NCBI GenBank assembly: GCA_021163775.1
Contig: JAGGTI010000126.1
Coordinates: 1 to 41,911, forward strand
DNA length: 41,911 bases
Reading direction: 5' to 3'
Origin: Candidatus Zixiibacteriota bacterium
GTDB lineage: Bacteria > Zixibacteria > MSB-5A5 > GN15 > FEB-12
Part shown: one piece after another, positions 1-8,481 of the stretch
Layout: each line of letters opens with the position of its first letter
How positions within the stretch are numbered: the stretch's first letter is position 1
Notes under the pieces: generated by a model
What the model was told of the DNA's origin: nothing
What the model saw: only the letters and a program-made list of their open reading frames with translations
Databases searched by the model: none
Translations under genes and position numbers: made by a program

Positions 1-711
1 TGTTAGTATGGTGCAATGGGAAAGAACCGCCGCCGGAATGGAGGCGTAACCAAGAAAGAGAATAATCGTTGCAAGCCAGGCCAGCCACTGGAGCCGAACC
101 TGCCATTTATCACTGTTAAGGCCGAGCGATTGGAACATACTCGCCACGCCGTGGCTGAGGTGATAACTCAGTAGCCCTACTGCTATGATATAGAATATCG
201 AAACCCATACGACCGAAAAACCGGCGATTACCATATTGTAAACGTCCGGTCTGCCGAGCGGGTCAGTCAGCGAGTTGAACTCCGGATTGGTTGTCCTGAT
301 TGTATAGTGTAGCAGATGATAAACCAGGAATGAGAATATAACGATTCCGGACCAGATCATCGTGCGGGAGGCCAGGGTAGCTTTGACCGTTGCTTTATTT
401 TTGTAAGCGATCGGTCGCGCGGCCCAGGCTTCGAGTTTGAGTTTAATTCCGAACCAGACATGAATGATGAACGACACCAGAACAAAAGCTCTAATGACCC
501 ACAGCAGGGGACCGAGCGCCTGGAGATGTTCGGCGTAGCTGTTCATCTGATCCTGTCCAATGAAGATTTGAAGGTTGCCCAGCATGTGTCCGCAGACAAA
601 GCCAAAAGCGATAAATCCCGTTACTGCCATGAGGACTTTTTTGCCGATGCTGATGTCCAAAATATAGGCAGGGATACTGGCTGGGGGGGTACTCGTGACA
701 GATATGTTCAT
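1..711 (-). CDS. sdhC: Succinate dehydrogenase/fumarate reductase cytochrome b558 subunit (SdhC type), 3' end truncated by the window edge
   Basis: Manual reverse-strand translation from ATG at 711: MNISVTSTPPASIPAYILDISIGKKVLMAVTGFIAFGFVCGHMLGNLQIF...; multiple TM segments and His residues typical of the cytochrome b558 family. Open to the window edge, so absent from the ORF track. Confidence 0.85.
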   Translation of the reverse strand, partial: MNISVTSTPPASIPAYILDISIGKKVLMAVTGFIAFGFVCGHMLGNLQIFIGQDQMNSYAEHLQALGPLLWVIRAFVLVSFIIHVWFGIKLKLEAWAARPIAYKNKATVKATLASRTMIWSGIVIFSFLVYHLLHYTIRTTNPEFNSLTDPLGRPDVYNMVIAGFSVVWVSIFYIIAVGLLSYHLSHGVASMFQSLGLNSDKWQVRLQWLAWLATIILFLGYASIPAAVLSHCTILT

Positions 712-1018
712 ATGCGTTCCCTTTCAATTGTTCGGAGATAATAGGTGCAATATGAATAACAGTCAAACGAAAAAATCATAAGCACTTACATTTGAATGTG
801 ATATGCTTACCAAACCGAACATTAAGAAACCAGGTACCCTGTCGATTGTAACAGTAAAAAGCTGTTATTTAGTGGAATTTTGAGCCAATCGCTGATATCG
901 GGAGTGTTGGCACACTCTGCGAAACTGGATTGACAATGCAAATACGATATAATATGTTTATTAGTTGTAAGTTGATATGGATAAGGAATCTGATGAACAA
1001 TATTAGCAGGAGAACAAA

Positions 1019-1606
1019 ATGACCCAACTACGCATTCTGGGTATGACTTTGGTATTTGTCGTGCTGTGTGCCGCTATCGGCATGGGTGAGACCAAGGTAA
1101 CGCTGACGATCTCTGGTCCTGGCGCGGTCAACGATACTACTATCAAAGCTGGTGAGCCGGTTTCGGTAGATATTTACTGGGAAAACGGCGATGATGATCG
1201 ACGTGGCTTCACGACTGGTTTCAAGATTACTTCTGAGACGATCAAGAATATCACTCACGTGGCCGACAGCGGCAACGGTATCAACGATTTTGGTGATGTC
1301 AAGGCCCATAACGGTTGGGAAGGTTTCTCAGCGTGGGATTTCACTGGTATCCGGGCGGTCCTGGTAGACTGGGACGGACAACTGCCGGATCTGGTTGGTT
1401 TTGGTGGACTACGTGTGAAGAATGTTTACGATGCTCACGACAACAAGAAAGTCCTCTCATGGACCATCATCGTGCCTGAAACTGGGATGATATCCATAGA
1501 CTCCTCGTTTTACAAGCCGGGTGGTATCTGGGCGATCGTGGGACCAGACGGCATAGAGATCAAGCCGGTCTGGGGTGGTCCGTACACTTTTCGGGTGGTT
1601 GAATAG
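1019..1606 (+). CDS. Secreted hypothetical protein (signal peptide, beta-rich)
   Basis: 195 aa ORF with N-terminal signal peptide, followed by a strong intrinsic terminator. Confidence 0.75.
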   Translation: MTQLRILGMTLVFVVLCAAIGMGETKVTLTISGPGAVNDTTIKAGEPVSVDIYWENGDDDRRGFTTGFKITSETIKNITHVADSGNGINDFGDVKAHNGWEGFSAWDFTGIRAVLVDWDGQLPDLVGFGGLRVKNVYDAHDNKKVLSWTIIVPETGMISIDSSFYKPGGIWAIVGPDGIEIKPVWGGPYTFRVVE

Positions 1607-1626
1607 TTATTGTATAGGTGGTTGAT

Positions 1627-1656
1627 GAGCCCCGCTTTGGCGGGGCTCTTTTTTTT
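1627..1656 (+). terminator. Rho-independent terminator
   Basis: gagccccgc-ttt-ggcggggctc followed by T8. Confidence 0.9.
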
Positions 1657-1661
1657 CTGTT

Positions 1662-2492
1662 ATGCGAACAATGAAATCGAGTCTCAAAATTGCACTGATC
1701 TTGTCTCTGACTCTGGTTGGATCAGCTTGGTGTGCGGCAGGAACCGAGCAGAGCACAAGCAACACGGTGGTCGATACTTCGGCTGAAAATCTCTGGTGCC
1801 GAGTTGGTGTGGATCATGTAACTGTTGATGATGGTCAACTGTATGACACGCTTGATGTCTATTTCGAGACCGGAGGGATCGACTTGGCCGGGTATGTGCT
1901 CAAGCTCGGTCTGGCGAGCCATTTGGTCGGTATTGTCGAAATCCTCCCCGGTGAAATCATCGACTCGTGTGGCTGGGAGATGTTTCGCGCCAATCGCATC
2001 ACGCCAAATCCAGTAGCATCTCAGATCTTCGAATTGTGGCAGATCACCGCTCTGGCTCAGATCGGATTAAGTGAGGCCCCCCCTATTTGTTTTGGTTTTG
2101 ATCGCCCGGTATCACTTGCGCGTTTGGTGGTTTCGAGTGTTCATGTGCCGATCGCCCCGGATACCTCAATAGCGATTTTCTTCTATTGGGAAGCCTGCCG
2201 CGACAATGTCTTGTCGGATCGAGAGGGGGCTTCGATTTTGGTCTCTGATACGGTAATCAATTCCTGCCCGATTGTATTTGAAACCGAGCGTGACCAGTTT
2301 CCTACCTGCTATGGTACACCATCGAAGTGTATCAGCCCGACCGCTGTCAACATCCCGCGCCGCCTGATCGAGTTTCAAAACGGTGGGGTGGAGTTTCGAT
2401 TGAGAATCGACCCGGCTGATCCTGACAGCACAAAAATGGCGGAACCACCAAGGGGTTCCACCCTGCAAGACTCTTCGACAGACTCAAGGTGA
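1662..2492 (+). CDS. Secreted hypothetical protein; C-terminal ~25 aa encoded by a palindromic repeat
   Basis: 276 aa ORF with signal peptide; the tail (DSTKMAEPPRGSTLQDSSTDSR) overlaps the repeat ggcggaaccaccaaggggttccacc. Confidence 0.65.
   Translation: MRTMKSSLKIALILSLTLVGSAWCAAGTEQSTSNTVVDTSAENLWCRVGVDHVTVDDGQLYDTLDVYFETGGIDLAGYVLKLGLASHLVGIVEILPGEIIDSCGWEMFRANRITPNPVASQIFELWQITALAQIGLSEAPPICFGFDRPVSLARLVVSSVHVPIAPDTSIAIFFYWEACRDNVLSDREGASILVSDTVINSCPIVFETERDQFPTCYGTPSKCISPTAVNIPRRLIEFQNGGVEFRLRIDPADPDSTKMAEPPRGSTLQDSSTDSR
2438..2462. repeat. Palindromic repeat R8 lying inside the 3' end of a CDS
   Basis: ggcggaacc-accaagg-ggttccacc. Confidence 0.85.
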
Positions 2493-2503
2493 TAGTCCAC
2501 TTT

Positions 2504-2551
2504 GTCGAAACCGTCCGTCCTTTGACTAGCTCAGGATGGTCTGGTTTCGAC
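2504..2551. repeat. Palindromic repeat R1 (GTCGAAACC...GGTTTCGAC)
   Basis: 9-bp perfect terminal inverted repeat, same family as 4994-5025, 5062-5109, 5217-5248, 5770-5794 and 6668-6715. Confidence 0.85.
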
Positions 2552-2579
2552 GATACTCTGGGTGGGGTACCTGATAATG

Positions 2580-2751
2580 GGGTACTTCCAGAACACCAAA
2601 AACTGCGACAGAATCATTTACGCCATCTTCAACTATTTCAACAGCAAGTGGCAGAGGGCTAATGGGAAAATCAAGGCCATCAACCAGTTAAATAAGAAGG
2701 TGGCCTAATCAAGATGGGTACACCTTTTTACACACTTCTCTTGACATTACC
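2580..2751 (+). pseudogene. IS256-like (mutator-type) transposase C-terminal remnant plus right terminal inverted repeat
   Basis: Reads GYFQNTKNCDRIIYAIFNYFNSKWQRANGKIKAINQLNKKVA* then gggtacacctttttacacacttctcttgacattacc, which resembles IS256-family ends. No 5' part is present. Confidence 0.5.
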
Positions 2752-2840
2752 GAAACCTGTTGACAGATCGGCCCAAAACCGTACTTTGGCCCGGATGAAT
2801 AGAGTTGTGAAATTTTCCGCTAACTATAAAGGACCCGTTT

Positions 2841-4034
2841 ATGCGTCTCTATGAATTCGAAGGGAAAAAACTTTTCGCCCAGTTCGGCATTCCGATTCCT
2901 AACGGCAAGCTCGCATCGACCCCCGATGAGGTCTGGGAGGCTGTCAAAGAGATCGGCCCGGCCGCCCTCAAGAGCCAGGTGCTCACCGGCGGTCGTGGCA
3001 AAGCTGGCGGGGTCAAGTTGGCCGACGGCCCCAACGAAGCGAGAACCCTCGCCAATGACCTGTTTGCTCTCAAGATCAAAGGCTTCCCGGTCGAGCGGCT
3101 CCTGATTGAACCGAAACTTGAGATCGAGAAAGAATTCTACCTTGGCGTAACGATCGACCGTGCCGCCTACAAACTGGTGATTATCGCCTCCGGTGAGGGC
3201 GGGGTGGATATCGAAGAAACCGCCGAAAAGTCACCCGAGAAAATTGTGCGCAAGTCGTTTGCGATTGACGCCCCGCTGTACACTTTCGATGCGCTCGGTA
3301 TCGCCAAGAAAATGGATGTCCCTCACGATCAGATAAAACCAGCAGCCTCGATAATCCAAAAACTATTCAAGATGTTCCGCGCCTACGATGCCAAGATGGT
3401 CGAGATCAACCCGCTCGTGCTGACTACGAATGGCGAACTGATCGCCGCCGACAGTCGGGTTTCGCTCGATGATGATTCTTTGTTCCGGCATCACGACTTG
3501 ACCGAGATGGGAATCGAGAAACGCCACGAGGAAGGCGAGATGACTCCTCGCGAACGTAAAGCTGACAGCGATGGTATCCCGTATCTTGACCTCGACGGCA
3601 ATATTGGCATGTTCCCCGGCGGGGCCGGGTTCGGTATTATGGGCAACGATTTTATCCACCATTACGGCGGCGAACCGGCCAATTTCATGGATTCGGGCGG
3701 GGGGCCAAAGCCTGAACGGATTGCCAAGATGTTGGTCCTGCTCGATGACAACCCGAAAGTCAAGGCGATTTTCGGCGCTCGGTTTGGTGGGATCAGTCGT
3801 TGTGATGATTTCGCCAAAGGCGTACTGATATTTCTTCGCGACCACGGCCTGTCCAAACCAATGGTCATGCGGATGACCGGTAACATGTGGGAGGAAGGGG
3901 TCCGCATTTTCGAAGAAGCCAAGAAAGAAGACCCGAAGCTGATGGAAAAAGTAGAATTCCACGGGATCGAAACTCCCATCGAGGAGATTTCCAAACGGGC
4001 GGTTGAACTGGCTAACCAGAATGGGGGCAACTGA
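2841..4034 (+). CDS. sucC: Succinyl-CoA synthetase (ADP-forming) beta subunit
   Basis: 397 aa; MRLYEFEGKKLFAQFGIPIPNG, SQVLTGGRGKAGGVKLA, GGEPANFMDSGGG. Confidence 0.93.
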   Translation: MRLYEFEGKKLFAQFGIPIPNGKLASTPDEVWEAVKEIGPAALKSQVLTGGRGKAGGVKLADGPNEARTLANDLFALKIKGFPVERLLIEPKLEIEKEFYLGVTIDRAAYKLVIIASGEGGVDIEETAEKSPEKIVRKSFAIDAPLYTFDALGIAKKMDVPHDQIKPAASIIQKLFKMFRAYDAKMVEINPLVLTTNGELIAADSRVSLDDDSLFRHHDLTEMGIEKRHEEGEMTPRERKADSDGIPYLDLDGNIGMFPGGAGFGIMGNDFIHHYGGEPANFMDSGGGPKPERIAKMLVLLDDNPKVKAIFGARFGGISRCDDFAKGVLIFLRDHGLSKPMVMRMTGNMWEEGVRIFEEAKKEDPKLMEKVEFHGIETPIEEISKRAVELANQNGGN

Positions 4035-4900
4035 TGGCTATCTTAGTTGACAAAAACAGCAAAGTCATCGTACAGGGGATTACCGGTGGCAACGGCAGTT
4101 ACCATACTGAACGGATGCTCAATTACGGCACTAATATTGTGGGCGGCGTCACGCCGGGTAAGGGCGGTCAGGCGGTTTGCGAAAAACCGGTATTCGACAC
4201 GGTCGAAGAATGTGTCGAAACGACCGGCGCCGACACATCGGTGATTTTTCTGCCGGCGAGGTTCGTCAAGGAAGCGGCGATTGAAGCTATCCGTGCCGGG
4301 ATCAAGTTCCTGGTAGTCGTGCCGGAACATATTCCAATACACGACATGCTTTATGTCCGTGAAGAAGCGGTCAAGTACGATGCTACGGTGGTTGGTTCGA
4401 ATACGGCGGGGGTTATTACACCGGGTGAAGCCAACTTGGGGATTATCCCGGATATCGCGTTTACACCCGGTCGAGTTGGGACCGTGTCGCGGTCCGGTTC
4501 GATTACATATTATGTAGCTGATACCCTCACTCGTTCCGGTTACGGCGAGACAACTTGTGTTGGTCTGGGCGGTGACCCGGTGCTTGGTTCGACCTTCGCC
4601 GAGATTCTCTGGAAGTTTGAGAAGGACAAGAAGACCAAAGCGGTGGTAATGACCGGTGAGATCGGCGGTGTCTACGAGGAGAACGCGTGCGAGACGATCT
4701 CCAAGATGAAGACGCCGGTGTTGGCGATGATCGGCGGTATCTATGCTCCTCCGGGCAAACGGATGGGTCATGCGGGTGCGATTGTCGAGGGCAAGATGGG
4801 CACGGCGCAGGAGAAGCTCGACGCTTTGACGGCCGCTGGCGCACACCCGTGCAAGACATTTACGGATATTCCAAAAACGCTCGCCGCGCTGAAGGTATAG
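4034..4900 (+). CDS. sucD: Succinyl-CoA synthetase alpha subunit
   Basis: 288 aa; [33 protein letters not shown]; phospho-His motif [18 protein letters not shown]; overlaps the sucC stop. Confidence 0.95.
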   Translation: MAILVDKNSKVIVQGITGGNGSYHTERMLNYGTNIVGGVTPGKGGQAVCEKPVFDTVEECVETTGADTSVIFLPARFVKEAAIEAIRAGIKFLVVVPEHIPIHDMLYVREEAVKYDATVVGSNTAGVITPGEANLGIIPDIAFTPGRVGTVSRSGSITYYVADTLTRSGYGETTCVGLGGDPVLGSTFAEILWKFEKDKKTKAVVMTGEIGGVYEENACETISKMKTPVLAMIGGIYAPPGKRMGHAGAIVEGKMGTAQEKLDALTAAGAHPCKTFTDIPKTLAALKV

Positions 4901-4993
4901 AATTGGGACGTGGTGTCGGGTGACCCTGCCCGACATTTGAGTTCGAATTGAAGACCTGTCAGGCAGAGTCGCCTGACAGCACAAGAATAGTAG

Positions 4994-5025
4994 GTCGAAA
5001 CCAGTCCGCTTCGGGCGGTTTCGAC
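4994..5025. repeat. Palindromic repeat R2
   Basis: gtcgaaacc-agtccgcttcgggc-ggtttcgac. Confidence 0.9.
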
Positions 5026-5061
5026 ATTGGCAAAATGAGTGAACTCTTGCTGGGGACCGAT

Positions 5062-5109
5062 GTCGAACCCGTCCGTTCTTTGCTTGGTTCATTACGGTCT
5101 GGGTTCGAC
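5062..5109. repeat. Palindromic repeat R3 with compensatory stem change
   Basis: gtcgaaccc...gggttcgac; A-T to C-G pair relative to R1/R2. Confidence 0.88.
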
Positions 5110-5216
5110 CTACTTTTCTGAAGGTATAGAATTGGGACGTGGTGTCGGGTGACCCTGCCCGACACCTGGGTCGATATACAACAACCGTCAGGCAGAGTCG
5201 CCTGACAGAATAGTAG

Positions 5217-5248
5217 GTTGAAACCAGTCCGCTTCGGGCGGTTTCGAC
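5217..5248. repeat. Palindromic repeat R4
   Basis: gttgaaacc-agtccgcttcgggc-ggtttcgac. Confidence 0.88.
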
Positions 5249-5769
5249 ATCGTGAACTGATAGCGCAGGTAACCGGTGAAGGCGAAACAAAATGAGGTCA
5301 CACAGCGAAGACTCCATCAGAGCATTCGTATTCGGAATGCACAGGTCGGTCAAGGATAGACGGGTTCAAGACTTTCTCAGATCATTGTGCTGCCATCTTG
5401 CAGACAAAAACGATGGAATGACCGGTTTCATCCGGAATGAGAGGTGGGAACGATTTGGTGAGCGCAATCCTTATGATCCCAGTTATCCCAGGGGACGTGC
5501 TGGATGCGCATTTGCTTTGGCGCCTTCGGATTACGCTGGAGATAAAGAGCTTCCCGTAGTGTTTGATAAGGACCGTGATCCGGAAGACCAACGCCAGAAT
5601 AGATACAACATTCGGGACGACGTTAGACCCATCCTGATAATCATGGGTGCGGAACTCCTGGCTGAGAAGAAGTAGGATGTGGCCGGCTACCCCAACGCTT
5701 GCATTGGTTCAGATTCAGGCGAGTTTTTCTTCTTGTTGGCGCACGAGGACGTACGCCAACCACAAGAAT

Positions 5770-5794
5770 GTCGAAACCACCAAGGGGTTTCGAC
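5770..5794. repeat. Palindromic repeat R5 (short loop form)
   Basis: gtcgaaacc-accaagg-ggtttcgac. Confidence 0.88.
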
Positions 5795-5972
5795 CTACTA
5801 AGATTGCCTACCTGACAGCACACATAACAGGCAAGTTACCGGAGGTTGATCACTTGACATCAGACAATCATCAGTCTATCATAAACAAATAATAAGTATG
5901 CTATAACCAAAAGCACACACACGGCTCAACGTACATGAGAGAGCTGTTAAAAATATCAAAGGAGGAACAGCT

Positions 5973-6632
5973 ATGAAGAAACTGGCCAGGTTATCTCTGC
6001 AATCCGCAGTTTTGTTGTTTGTATGCTCAGGAGTATATGCCCAAGTGGGAATTATGAATCTGGTCCAGTGGGAAGTCGCCAATGGCGGGAATGATCACTG
6101 GTACGCAGTTATGGCTGAGGATGCGTATTGGCATGACGCTTACAGTATGTCTCGGACAGTGGAACAAGCCGGCCAGTTTGGATATCTGGCAACTATCACG
6201 AGTCAGGCTGAAAATGATTTCATATTCAATTCTGTAACTTCAGGTGTTACCAATCCGAGCATTCTGGATGAATACTACTTGGGAGGATACTGGGATGATG
6301 ACTGGTCCTGGATAACTGGCGAGGACTTCTCGTACACCAACTGGGCACCGGGTGAACCGAACAACTGGGCGTCGGATGGCGGGAATAACGAACCGGCTAT
6401 AGCGATGTGGGGGCATGGTACTACCCACAGCCTGAGAGTGCCGGGCATGTGGAACAACGAGGAGGCTGATGCTTTCACCTTTTGGTCCATCGTAGAGTGG
6501 GGTGGTTCTACGACCGATTTGCCCACAACCGCACCGTTTTCACCATCGCCCCTAACTGTTGTCCCTGAACCTTCAACGCTTCTTTTACTTGGTCTTGGAC
6601 TTGTTGGTGCGAGAATAATAAAACGGTTATAA
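5973..6632 (+). CDS. C-type-lectin-fold secreted protein with PEP-CTERM sorting signal
   Basis: Signal peptide; WITGEDFSYTNWAPGEPNNW lectin-like core; C-terminus VVPEPSTLLLLGLGLVGARIIKRL; ggagga RBS upstream. Confidence 0.9.
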   Translation: MKKLARLSLQSAVLLFVCSGVYAQVGIMNLVQWEVANGGNDHWYAVMAEDAYWHDAYSMSRTVEQAGQFGYLATITSQAENDFIFNSVTSGVTNPSILDEYYLGGYWDDDWSWITGEDFSYTNWAPGEPNNWASDGGNNEPAIAMWGHGTTHSLRVPGMWNNEEADAFTFWSIVEWGGSTTDLPTTAPFSPSPLTVVPEPSTLLLLGLGLVGARIIKRL

Positions 6633-6667
6633 TAAAGAAGCGTAGGCCCGACAATCAAGCCTAGTAG

Positions 6668-6715
6668 GTCGGAACCAGTCCGTCCTGAGCCTGTCGAAGG
6701 GCGTGCGGTTTCGAC
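6668..6715. repeat. Palindromic repeat R6
   Basis: gtcggaacc...ggtttcgac with internal cctgagcctgtcgaagg. Confidence 0.8.
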
Positions 6716-6732
6716 ATCGTGATAGACACACT

Positions 6733-6770
6733 GAGGCCGGGTCCACCCACGATCCGGCCTCTATCTTTTT
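6733..6770 (+). terminator. Rho-independent terminator after the PEP-CTERM gene
   Basis: gaggccgg-gtccacccacgat-ccggcctc-tatcttttt; perfect 8-bp stem. Confidence 0.8.
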
Positions 6771-6943
6771 GTCCATTATTGGTTGACAATGTGCTCGGGG
6801 CGAAGCATCTTTGAACGCTAGTCGCAGATACGTTAAAGCGATGAGGGTAAGATGATCTTGTGACCTGTTCTGCTGCTTGTAGCAAGTTAAATGTTGTGCT
6901 GTACGTGCCTGACAGTGCCCAGATCACAGCAGTAAGAAGAAAC

Positions 6944-7735
6944 ATGGAAAGCAAGAATATGAGCCATATTGATCTTCTCCGAGAACTTCTGACAGAAGTA
7001 GATGAACTTCCTTTGTTGGACAATAATGCATTGGACTTGCTCAGGCGGCGCACCAACCTGCTTATTGAGAAGATCTTCGGATCATCAAGCCAGTACAGAG
7101 CGCAACAAAACAATATTAGCTTCCGTTCTTGGGCCGTTCCGACCAGTAAGGGTGCGGCGAGAAGCATATGGATGAGGGGTGTGGGGCAACTCAGAAACCT
7201 AATAGGAACAATGATCGAGGATATCGAACTCTCGACATCTGGCCTCCAGGGGGTCAAGGAGCGCCCAAACACTGATGTGTCTGACAAAGTGTTCGTTGTG
7301 CACGGCCACGATCAGGAAATGAAGCAGTCCGCTGCTCGTGCACTGGAGCAACTTGGGCTGAAACCCATTATCCTGCACGAAAAGCCAGATAAAGGGCGAA
7401 CCATTATAGAGAAATTCTCCGATTACGCCGATGTTGGCTTCGCCGTGGTGCTCCTGAGTCCCGACGATCTTGGATATCAGAAAAGCGTGTCCTATGACAA
7501 GGCAAAATTCAGGGCACGCCAAAACGTTATACTTGAATTGGGGTTCTTTCTCGGCAAGTTGGGGCGAGATCGTGTTATTGCTCTGCATCGGGAGGACGAA
7601 TGTTTTGAGATGCCTTCAGATTATGACGGAGTGATTTATACGCCATTTGACGGAAACGGAGCTTGGAAACTAAAGCTTGTTCAAGAACTAAGAGCCGCGG
7701 GCTATGGTGTCGATGCCAATGCGCTGATTGACTGA
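6944..7735 (+). CDS. TIR-like nucleotide-binding protein (PF10137/CAP12-type C-terminal domain)
   Basis: DKVFVVHGHDQEMKQSAARALEQLGLKPIILHEKPDKGRTIIEKFSDYADVGFAVVLLSPDDLG...RARQNVILELGFFLGKLGRDRVIAL. Track start 6860 is GTG; ATG at 6944 (MESKNM) is preferred. Confidence 0.85.
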   Translation: MESKNMSHIDLLRELLTEVDELPLLDNNALDLLRRRTNLLIEKIFGSSSQYRAQQNNISFRSWAVPTSKGAARSIWMRGVGQLRNLIGTMIEDIELSTSGLQGVKERPNTDVSDKVFVVHGHDQEMKQSAARALEQLGLKPIILHEKPDKGRTIIEKFSDYADVGFAVVLLSPDDLGYQKSVSYDKAKFRARQNVILELGFFLGKLGRDRVIALHREDECFEMPSDYDGVIYTPFDGNGAWKLKLVQELRAAGYGVDANALID

Positions 7736-7750
7736 AAGCCCGGTCCCGCG

Positions 7751-8062
7751 ATGACAACCGACTTCCACAAACTGACAATTGCCGTTATCAAGAAAATCCC
7801 ACGCGGTAAAGTCGCCACCTACGGCCAAATCGCCGCTATAGCCGGCAGTCCACGGGGAGCGCGACAGGTAGTGCGGACGCTTCACAGTTCATCGGACAAA
7901 GAGAATCTGCCCTGGCATCGGGTCATCAATAGTAAGGGGATGATATCTTTGCCGTCCGGTCGAGGCTTCGAATTACAGCAACGATTGCTCGAAGATGAGG
8001 GCGTGGAGTTTGACCGCAAGGGAAGAGTCAATCTGAAACGGTTCCTCTGGCAACCGGCTTGA
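7751..8062 (+). CDS. Alkyltransferase-like (ATL) DNA-repair protein, MGMT fold without the catalytic Cys
   Basis: IPRGKVATYGQIAAIAGSPRGARQV...LPWHRVINSKG; PWHR replaces PCHR. Confidence 0.9.
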   Translation: MTTDFHKLTIAVIKKIPRGKVATYGQIAAIAGSPRGARQVVRTLHSSSDKENLPWHRVINSKGMISLPSGRGFELQQRLLEDEGVEFDRKGRVNLKRFLWQPA

Positions 8063-8164
8063 TTGTTATCTTTGGTTCACGTGCGTGATGAGTACCCAGG
8101 GGCAGACGACGAGAGGTTGTCCCATAAGTCATGCTGAGTCTGTCGAAGCATGTTTCTCATCACA

Positions 8165-8261
8165 GGTACCCCACCCAGCGGGTGGGTTTTCATCCGCATC
8201 CGGGTCGCCGCTGCCCACCCGACGCTACCAGGTTACGCCTGTTCGCTCTGGGTGGGGTACC
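8165..8261. repeat. 97-bp element with 14-bp perfect terminal inverted repeats and a nested inner palindrome
   Basis: ggtaccccacccag (8165-8178) / ctgggtggggtacc (8248-8261); inner cgggtggg/cccacccg. Confidence 0.88.
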
Positions 8262-8343
8262 GTTCATTGTCTCTATCTGAAGGCTAAGATCCAAGACGTC
8301 ACCAGCCGAATCGTAGTTGATTTTGATCTGGAAATGGCTTAAC

Positions 8344-8440
8344 TTCTCTGCATGGCTGTGGTAAGAGAAAGCAGTAACCACCTATCCGTGGAGTATCATC
8401 GTCGTCGGGTGAAAGATGTCACCTGAGACTGTTTTTTTTC
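8344..8440 (+). promoter_or_regulatory. Structured leader / possible attenuator upstream of tnaA
   Basis: Three consecutive hairpins (ttctct/agagaa, ccac/gtgg, ggtga/tcacc) then T8 at 8432-8439, before the tnaA RBS. Confidence 0.4.
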
Positions 8441-8481
8441 TCGTTTGCTGGTAACCCATCAATTCAAGAAAGGAAATAGTT

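Larger units (their letters stand above)
4889..5250. repeat. Partial tandem duplication (copies about 4889-5027 and 5118-5250) starting in the last codons of sucD
   Basis: ctgaaggtatagaattgggacgtggtgtcgggtgaccctgcccgaca...gtcaggcagagtcgcctgacag...aatagtaggt(c/t)gaaaccagtccgcttcgggcggtttcgaca occurs twice, 229 bp apart. Confidence 0.9.

Noticed and set aside
930-960. Consensus promoter ttgaca...tataat before 1019
   Set aside because: The spacer is only 12 bp, so the two hexamers cannot work as a standard sigma70 pair; another -10 may be used.
3363-3962. 199-aa minus-strand ORF
   Set aside because: Antisense to sucC; mirror of conserved codons.
4043-5353. 436-aa minus-strand ORF
   Set aside because: Antisense to sucD and through the repeat cluster; composition is not protein-like and no domain is recognisable.
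5292-5675. 127-aa ORF in the repeat-rich zone
   Set aside because: No recognisable domain or clear RBS; may be a decayed gene but cannot be supported.
4889-6720. CRISPR array
   Set aside because: Repeats are irregularly spaced palindromes with variable stems, no uniform spacers and no cas genes.
8085-8342. 85-aa ORF
   Set aside because: Mostly the translation of the 97-bp palindromic element and a common ctgagtctgtcgaag repeat.
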